Positions 33,976 through 38,258 of a stretch of 38,258 bases of DNA are shown one piece after another. Where the stretch lies: NCBI GenBank assembly GCA_031553195.1, contig JAVBLV010000043.1:1-38258 (forward strand). Direction: 5' to 3'. This DNA is from JAVBLV01 sp031553195. Its GTDB lineage: Bacteria > Bacteroidota > Bacteroidia > Bacteroidales > P3. The stretch's first letter is position 1. Every line of letters begins with the position of its first letter. Under the pieces are notes generated by a model that was not told the origin of the DNA, did no database searches, and was given only the letters and a program-made list of their open reading frames with translations. The translations under genes and the position numbers were made by a program.

Positions 33976-34025
33976 CTAAAAACAAAAAGATTTAGCCAAA
34001 TTATTCTTTGAACAAATCAGTTAAA

Positions 34026-34436
34026 ATGAAAAATATTATTGCCACACTTATTATTATCTCATTTTTTACAACTTGTAAAACTGTGTATTCGCAATCAGAC
34101 ACAGCGGCATTTGATTATTTTGTGAGAGAATCTAATCGTAACCTCGGTTTTGACAAGGAAATAGACAGCAAGTGGAGAGAAGTAGATGATGATACTGTAA
34201 TTTATACATTCTATCTTAAAGGGTCTTTTTGTGATATGCCCATTCCTGAGACAATGAGCATGAAAATCGCCAATGATACGCTGTTTTATAACTTTGCGAG
34301 ATATGATCTTGATTGCATTGGCGTTGCCGGTATGATGATTGATTTTGTATTGAACAAAAAGAAATATCCTAATTACAAAGACCTTGTAATAACATGGGGA
34401 GCTACGCCTTTTATAAACAATCGGCAATCGGACTGA
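34026..34436 (+). CDS. Small exported protein of unknown function
   Basis: Chosen start ATG 34026 (MKNIIATLIIISFFTTCKTV) gives 136 aa. The N-terminus is either a lipoprotein signal with Cys17 (FFTTC, a weak lipobox) or an ordinary signal cut after VYS. The mature part has a Cys pair (FCDMPIPE and LDCIGVAG) and ends in VITWGATPFINNRQSD. I do not recognise a family. It lies 50 bp after the DKNYY-TonB gene and 43 bp before the WG-repeat gene, on the same strand, so the three look co-transcribed. An ATTCTTTG about 15-24 bp upstream resembles a -7 box but has the wrong spacing. Confidence 0.6.
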   Translation: MKNIIATLIIISFFTTCKTVYSQSDTAAFDYFVRESNRNLGFDKEIDSKWREVDDDTVIYTFYLKGSFCDMPIPETMSMKIANDTLFYNFARYDLDCIGVAGMMIDFVLNKKKYPNYKDLVITWGATPFINNRQSD

Positions 34437-34479
34437 AAACATTAACGTAAATAAAGGGAAAACATCAACCTTAACTGTC

Positions 34480-36657
34480 ATGATGAGTAAAAAAATTACA
34501 GGCTTGTTACTTTTACTGTTTTGTGGGTTTTACCTCCAAGCTCAACTACCGGAACTTATCCCCTATCGCAAAGGCAAATTATGGGGATACAGCGATAGTA
34601 CGGGTAAAATTGTTATTCCCTGTAAGTACGCTTCTGCTGATTTTTTTAACAATGGACTTGCGAGGGTTAGCCTAAGTTCCCAAAATTCCTTTTTCGGACT
34701 GATAGATGAAACGGGAACGTTTATAACACCTTGTAAATATCATGCCATAGCAAACTTTGAAAATGGAATTGCCGCTGTACGCATCAATAAAAAATGGGGC
34801 TATATTAATAAAACCGGAAAAGAAATAATACCCTGTAAATATGATGATATAGGTTCAAAATCAGAAAATCTGATCGCATTAAGTTTGAATGGAAAACGTG
34901 GTTATTTCGATATTACAACAGGTAAGCAAATGATTGCTTGCAAATATCAAGCTGCCGGAAAATTTGAAAATGGCTTGGCTACGGTAGAACTTTTTGGGAA
35001 AAAGGGCGTAATTAATAAATCAGGGCAACAAATAATTCCTTATCAGTACGATGGAATCATGAAATTCCACAAAGGTACCGCAGCAGTTCGCATGGATGAT
35101 AAATGGGGGGTGATAAATCTCAAAAATAAACAAATCATTCCCTTTGAACATGAATATATCGAAGCCTTTGGCGATTTTTATAAGACATATTGTTACAATT
35201 ACAAGCGTTACGGACTGTTTAATAGAACCGGAGAAGAAATTCTTGCTTGCGAATATGACAGGATTTCTTTTAACCAAGATTCGTCTTGCATATACATAGA
35301 CCGTGGTAGAAAACAGGGCTTAGTTGATAAAACCGGTACAGTATTATTCCCATGCCAATATGAGTATGTGCTGAGTTATAAAAATGGATTCTACAATATT
35401 GGATTTGGCGAAAAACGGGGAATTGTTACTGAAGCTGGTGAACAAATTATTCCATTTCAATATGATAGGATTGATTATAAAGACGGTTGGTTTATTGTTA
35501 ACAATGGAGCAAAATATGGATTGTATGATACAACAGGAAAGCAAATTATACCTTGTTTATCCGGCAATATAGATGTTTCAAAAAAACTAATTCCGATAGA
35601 AAGTACTGTTAGCAGCAAATGGGGATATGTAGATAAAACCGGCAAACAAGTAATTTCGTGTATATACGATGCCTGCTACGATTTTTATAACGATTTTGCT
35701 ACTGTAACGCAGAACGGGAAAATGGGAATTATCGATACCATGGGCAATGTTGTAATTCCCATCAGGTACGATTGGATACATGGGCTTTATCTTCAAACTT
35801 TTTTAAGAGTAAGTATGAATGCAAAATGTGGATTACTCGATAAAACAGGCAAAGAAATAGTTCCCTGTATATATGAAGGTATATCGCCGTTTAAGGATGG
35901 TTTGGCAGGAGTAAGCCTGAATAATAAACAGGGCTTTATGGATACAGCAGGGAAATTGATAATTCCTTGTATCTATGAATTAACAACAGATTTTGAAAAT
36001 GGAAAAACATTTGTGAAACATAACGGGAAATGGGGACTTATTGACAAAGCCGGTAAAGAAATTCTTCCGTGTATTTACGAATCCAACGGACAAAGGCTGT
36101 TTAACGGAAAAGATAGGGTTATCATAGACGATACATACATCCTTATTGATACAAGCAGAAACCATTATATACTTTGCAAATACGATGAAATAGGACCGTT
36201 TTATAACGATATAGCCGCCGTAAAGAAAAATAACAAATATGGTTTTATCGATAAAAATTGTAATGAAATAATTCCTTGCCAATACGATTTTGCAGGCATG
36301 TTTGGCGAAGAAATACCCATGCTTATAATTAACTGGAAAATACGATTTGTAGATAAAACAACTAAAAAAATAAGCCCCATAGAATACGATACAGAATACT
36401 CTTCTAAATATGAAACGGATTATGACAATTTGCACAAAATAGAAATTGACTACCTGAGATATCATGGATTTACGGGCAATATATCCATGATACGCAAAAA
36501 TAATAAATTCGGAATTATTGATAAAAACGCCAACGAGATTGTTCCCTGCAAATATGGTAGCTTTATGTATCAAAACAATTTAATAGAATTAAGAGATCCC
36601 AACGGTAAAATAGCCGGTTATGTAAACCATTCAGGTATGCTTTATTTTGAAGATTGA
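34480..36657 (+). CDS. Exported WG-repeat protein
   Basis: This 725-aa protein has a signal peptide (MMSKKITGLLLLLFCGFYLQA) and then consists almost entirely of about 19 WG repeats of 30-37 residues, consensus K.G.IDKTGK.IIPCKYD.I. About 14 of the repeats carry Cys where other WG families often have Pro (IIPCKY, ISCIY, LACEY). WG repeats are predicted beta structures of unknown function, common in Bacteroidota. The protein is likely periplasmic or surface-exposed and may bind a partner. It ends 63 bp before cydB in the same direction. An alternative ATG one codon later is equally possible. Confidence 0.88.
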   Translation: MMSKKITGLLLLLFCGFYLQAQLPELIPYRKGKLWGYSDSTGKIVIPCKYASADFFNNGLARVSLSSQNSFFGLIDETGTFITPCKYHAIANFENGIAAVRINKKWGYINKTGKEIIPCKYDDIGSKSENLIALSLNGKRGYFDITTGKQMIACKYQAAGKFENGLATVELFGKKGVINKSGQQIIPYQYDGIMKFHKGTAAVRMDDKWGVINLKNKQIIPFEHEYIEAFGDFYKTYCYNYKRYGLFNRTGEEILACEYDRISFNQDSSCIYIDRGRKQGLVDKTGTVLFPCQYEYVLSYKNGFYNIGFGEKRGIVTEAGEQIIPFQYDRIDYKDGWFIVNNGAKYGLYDTTGKQIIPCLSGNIDVSKKLIPIESTVSSKWGYVDKTGKQVISCIYDACYDFYNDFATVTQNGKMGIIDTMGNVVIPIRYDWIHGLYLQTFLRVSMNAKCGLLDKTGKEIVPCIYEGISPFKDGLAGVSLNNKQGFMDTAGKLIIPCIYELTTDFENGKTFVKHNGKWGLIDKAGKEILPCIYESNGQRLFNGKDRVIIDDTYILIDTSRNHYILCKYDEIGPFYNDIAAVKKNNKYGFIDKNCNEIIPCQYDFAGMFGEEIPMLIINWKIRFVDKTTKKISPIEYDTEYSSKYETDYDNLHKIEIDYLRYHGFTGNISMIRKNNKFGIIDKNANEIVPCKYGSFMYQNNLIELRDPNGKIAGYVNHSGMLYFED

Positions 36658-36720
36658 AAGGAAATAAACTCACTAAACCCCAATTAAAATAAACGATCAA
36701 CACTAAATACCCTATATATT

Positions 36721-37890
36721 ATGACAACATTAGCCATTTCTTACAGTTTTTTGCAACACTATTGGTGGGCTTTAATCGCCTTATTAGGCGCATTGCTGGT
36801 TTTTCTGCTTTTTGTTCAGGGCGGACAAACCTTAATTTATCGTCTCGGTAAAACCGATGTCGAACGAACCGTTATTGTCAATACCTTAGGACGTAAATGG
36901 GAACTTACCTTTACGACTTTGGTTACCTTTGGCGGGGCTTTTTTTGCGTCCTTCCCCTTATTCTATTCTACTAGTTTTGGCGGAGCTTACTGGGTTTGGA
37001 TTGCTATTTTGCTTTGCTTTGTATTGCAAGCCGTGGCTTATGAATACAGAACCAAGCCGGGTAACTTATTGGGTAAACGCACTTACGAAACCTTTTTAGC
37101 TATTAATGGTTTTGGCGGTACTTTCTTGTTAGGTGTCGCTGTAGCTACATTCTTTACAGGTTCTGCTTTCTCAATGGAGAAGGAAAACCTGACAAATATC
37201 TTTGGTGAAAACGGCGGTGTTACCATTTCGCAATGGCAGGGAGCTGCACATGGATTAGAAGCCGTTTTAAATATTCAGAATGTATTTTTGGGCTTAGCCG
37301 TTTGCTTTTTAGCAAGAACGCTAGGATGTTTATATTTTATCAATAGCATCGATAATAAAGCTATTTACGAGCGTGCAATTAAACAACTACGCTACAATGC
37401 CATTCCTTTTGTCGCGTTCTTTATCGCTTTTGTCATTATGTTATTAATCCAATCGGGCTTTGCCGTAAATCCGCAAACCCAAGAAGTATTTATGGAACCT
37501 TATAAATATCTTCATAATCTATTGCAAATGCCTATAGTACTGATTGTATTTTTAGTGGGAGTTGTAGGTGTTTTGTCGGGAATTTTTGTAACTCTTTTTA
37601 AACACTCTACCAAAGGGATTTGGTTTTCAGGGATTGGAACCGTATTTACTGTGTTTGCCCTTTTATTGATAGCCGGCTATAATCACACCGCTTATTATCC
37701 GTCCACTTATAATTTGCAACACTCTTTGACTATTGAAAATAGTAGTTCCAGCTATTTTACTTTATCGGTAATGTCGGTAGTATCGTTATTTATTCCGGCT
37801 GTACTGGCTTACATTTGGTGGGCTTGGACAAAGATGAATAAAAAGAAAGTAACCGAAGAAGAAATCAGGAAAGATGACGCGGCGTATTAG
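36721..37890 (+). CDS. cydB: Cytochrome bd ubiquinol oxidase subunit II
   Basis: This 389-aa protein is full-length CydB with about nine hydrophobic helices: FLQHYWWALIALLGALLVFL at the start, the QGGQTLIYRLG turn, ATFFTGSAF, and VLAYIWWAW at the end. It pairs with CydA to form the bd oxidase in the inner membrane. It normally follows cydA within tens of bases; here three exported-protein genes intervene. No TAnnTTTG box is visible in the 63 bp upstream, so it probably depends on read-through from the genes before it. The tail (KMNKKKVTEEEIRKDD) is cytoplasmic-type. Confidence 0.96.
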   Translation: MTTLAISYSFLQHYWWALIALLGALLVFLLFVQGGQTLIYRLGKTDVERTVIVNTLGRKWELTFTTLVTFGGAFFASFPLFYSTSFGGAYWVWIAILLCFVLQAVAYEYRTKPGNLLGKRTYETFLAINGFGGTFLLGVAVATFFTGSAFSMEKENLTNIFGENGGVTISQWQGAAHGLEAVLNIQNVFLGLAVCFLARTLGCLYFINSIDNKAIYERAIKQLRYNAIPFVAFFIAFVIMLLIQSGFAVNPQTQEVFMEPYKYLHNLLQMPIVLIVFLVGVVGVLSGIFVTLFKHSTKGIWFSGIGTVFTVFALLLIAGYNHTAYYPSTYNLQHSLTIENSSSSYFTLSVMSVVSLFIPAVLAYIWWAWTKMNKKKVTEEEIRKDDAAY

Positions 37891-37957
37891 TTTAACGATG
37901 AACTTATTGAATTAAAAATTGAGAGTTGAAAATTGAAAATAAATTTAAAGTTAGAAA

Positions 37958-38032
37958 ATGACTAAATATATTGCGGCCTTGGCTTTTTTAATAATTTCGT
38001 ATACTTCGCAATCGCAAAACGATATAAAATAA
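37958..38032 (+). pseudogene. Orphan signal-peptide ORF (24 aa)
   Basis: ATG at 37958 reads MTKYIAALAFLIISYTSQSQ followed by NDIK and a stop. This is a complete-looking signal peptide with no mature protein. It is probably the head of a secreted-protein gene that has been lost or stopped early. The flanking AATTGAGAGTTGAAAATTG is common low-complexity Bacteroidota spacer. Confidence 0.45.
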
Positions 38033-38127
38033 ATGTTGAAAATTTGGGATCAGTGTAAAAAACAGGTGGAGATAATATTTAATGTTTCTATCATAATGGT
38101 AAGAATGTAATAGACTTCATTGTGATC

Positions 38128-38167
38128 TTTCTTTTGCCTTGACGCAAAAGAAACAAAAAGTCAAGGC
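38128..38167. repeat. Overlapping mutually exclusive hairpins (dispersed-repeat type)
   Basis: TTTCTTTTGC (128-137) pairs with GCAAAAGAAA (144-153), while GCCTTGAC (136-143) pairs with GTCAAGGC (160-167). The two stems share bases 136-137 and the second stem uses the loop of the first, so only one can form. The 38033-38258 stretch otherwise shows no gene. Similar words are frequent between genes in Bacteroidota. Confidence 0.55.
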
Positions 38168-38258
38168 TGACGACAGGTATGCTAAAAAATCATTTGTTGC
38201 GGCTAAACAAAATAACTCGCCCGTCGACGCTGTTATTCCAACCCCTAAATAACAAACG

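Noticed and set aside
35980..36573. 197-codon minus-strand frame opposite the WG-repeat gene
   Set aside because: It is the regular antisense image of the WG repeats (recurring FIFAY/FIYKS words) and has no start context; the plus-strand protein is clearly real.
31859..36720. Whole cydA-cydB insert as a transposon or integrated element
   Set aside because: No transposase, integrase, terminal inverted repeat or flanking direct repeat could be seen at either edge, so only the gene content is unusual.
1..38258. CRISPR arrays, tRNA or rRNA genes, prophage
   Set aside because: No regularly spaced repeats, no cloverleaf-like segment, no rRNA-like stretch and no phage structural genes were found on either strand by eye.

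Overview
The window looks like the chromosome of a Bacteroidota (probably Bacteroidales) bacterium. The evidence is two secreted proteins with type IX secretion (T9SS) C-terminal sorting domains plus a remnant of a third, a PorX-type T9SS regulator, a CarboxypepD_reg/TonB-dependent receptor, a DUF4492-cydA/cydB oxidase locus, and Bacteroidota-type promoters (-7 box TAnnTTTG, best seen at 26159 and 29952). No rRNA, tRNA, CRISPR array or intact transposase gene was seen.

Layout. 1-361: no gene, only AT-rich inverted repeats and a strong terminator. 362-12178 (-): an 11.8-kb gene for a giant T9SS-secreted surface protein. 12489-14584 (-): housekeeping genes; LMW phosphatase, NlpE-like lipoprotein and an RsmI-type methylase are joined by two ATGA overlaps, with RidA upstream. 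14887-16440 (-): porX with its own terminator. 16705-22616 (-): a type B (CHU_C) sorted fibronectin-like protein, then a TonB-dependent receptor followed 4 bp later by a catalytically dead M16 peptidase homologue. 22617-23910: a 1.3-kb gene-free stretch with a MITE, direct repeats and a perfect hairpin. 23911-29080 (+): a radical SAM/HhH DNA-repair-type protein with its TIGR03915 partner, then an MFS exporter with a DUF3943 membrane protein. 29081-29816: decayed mobile DNA (MITE fragment, IS3 remnant) and the tail of a lost T9SS substrate. 29930-37890 (+): DUF4492, cydA and cydB (cytochrome bd oxidase), with cydA and cydB separated by about 4.9 kb carrying three exported-protein genes (DKNYY-TonB, a small unknown, a WG-repeat protein).

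How the parts relate. PorX is the T9SS two-component regulator, and the window also encodes likely T9SS cargo (the giant type A protein and the CHU_C protein), although the secretion machinery itself is absent. The receptor/M16 pair suggests uptake of a peptide or protein ligand. The oxidase locus has one clear promoter upstream of DUF4492 and none seen before cydB, so the three exported proteins are probably co-expressed with the oxidase.

The points most worth following are the cydA/cydB split, a 156-157 bp MITE family with TTA target duplications (two full copies and one fragment), the receptor with a dead M16 partner, and the multidomain giant protein. All family assignments come from reading motifs by eye; no database search was run.
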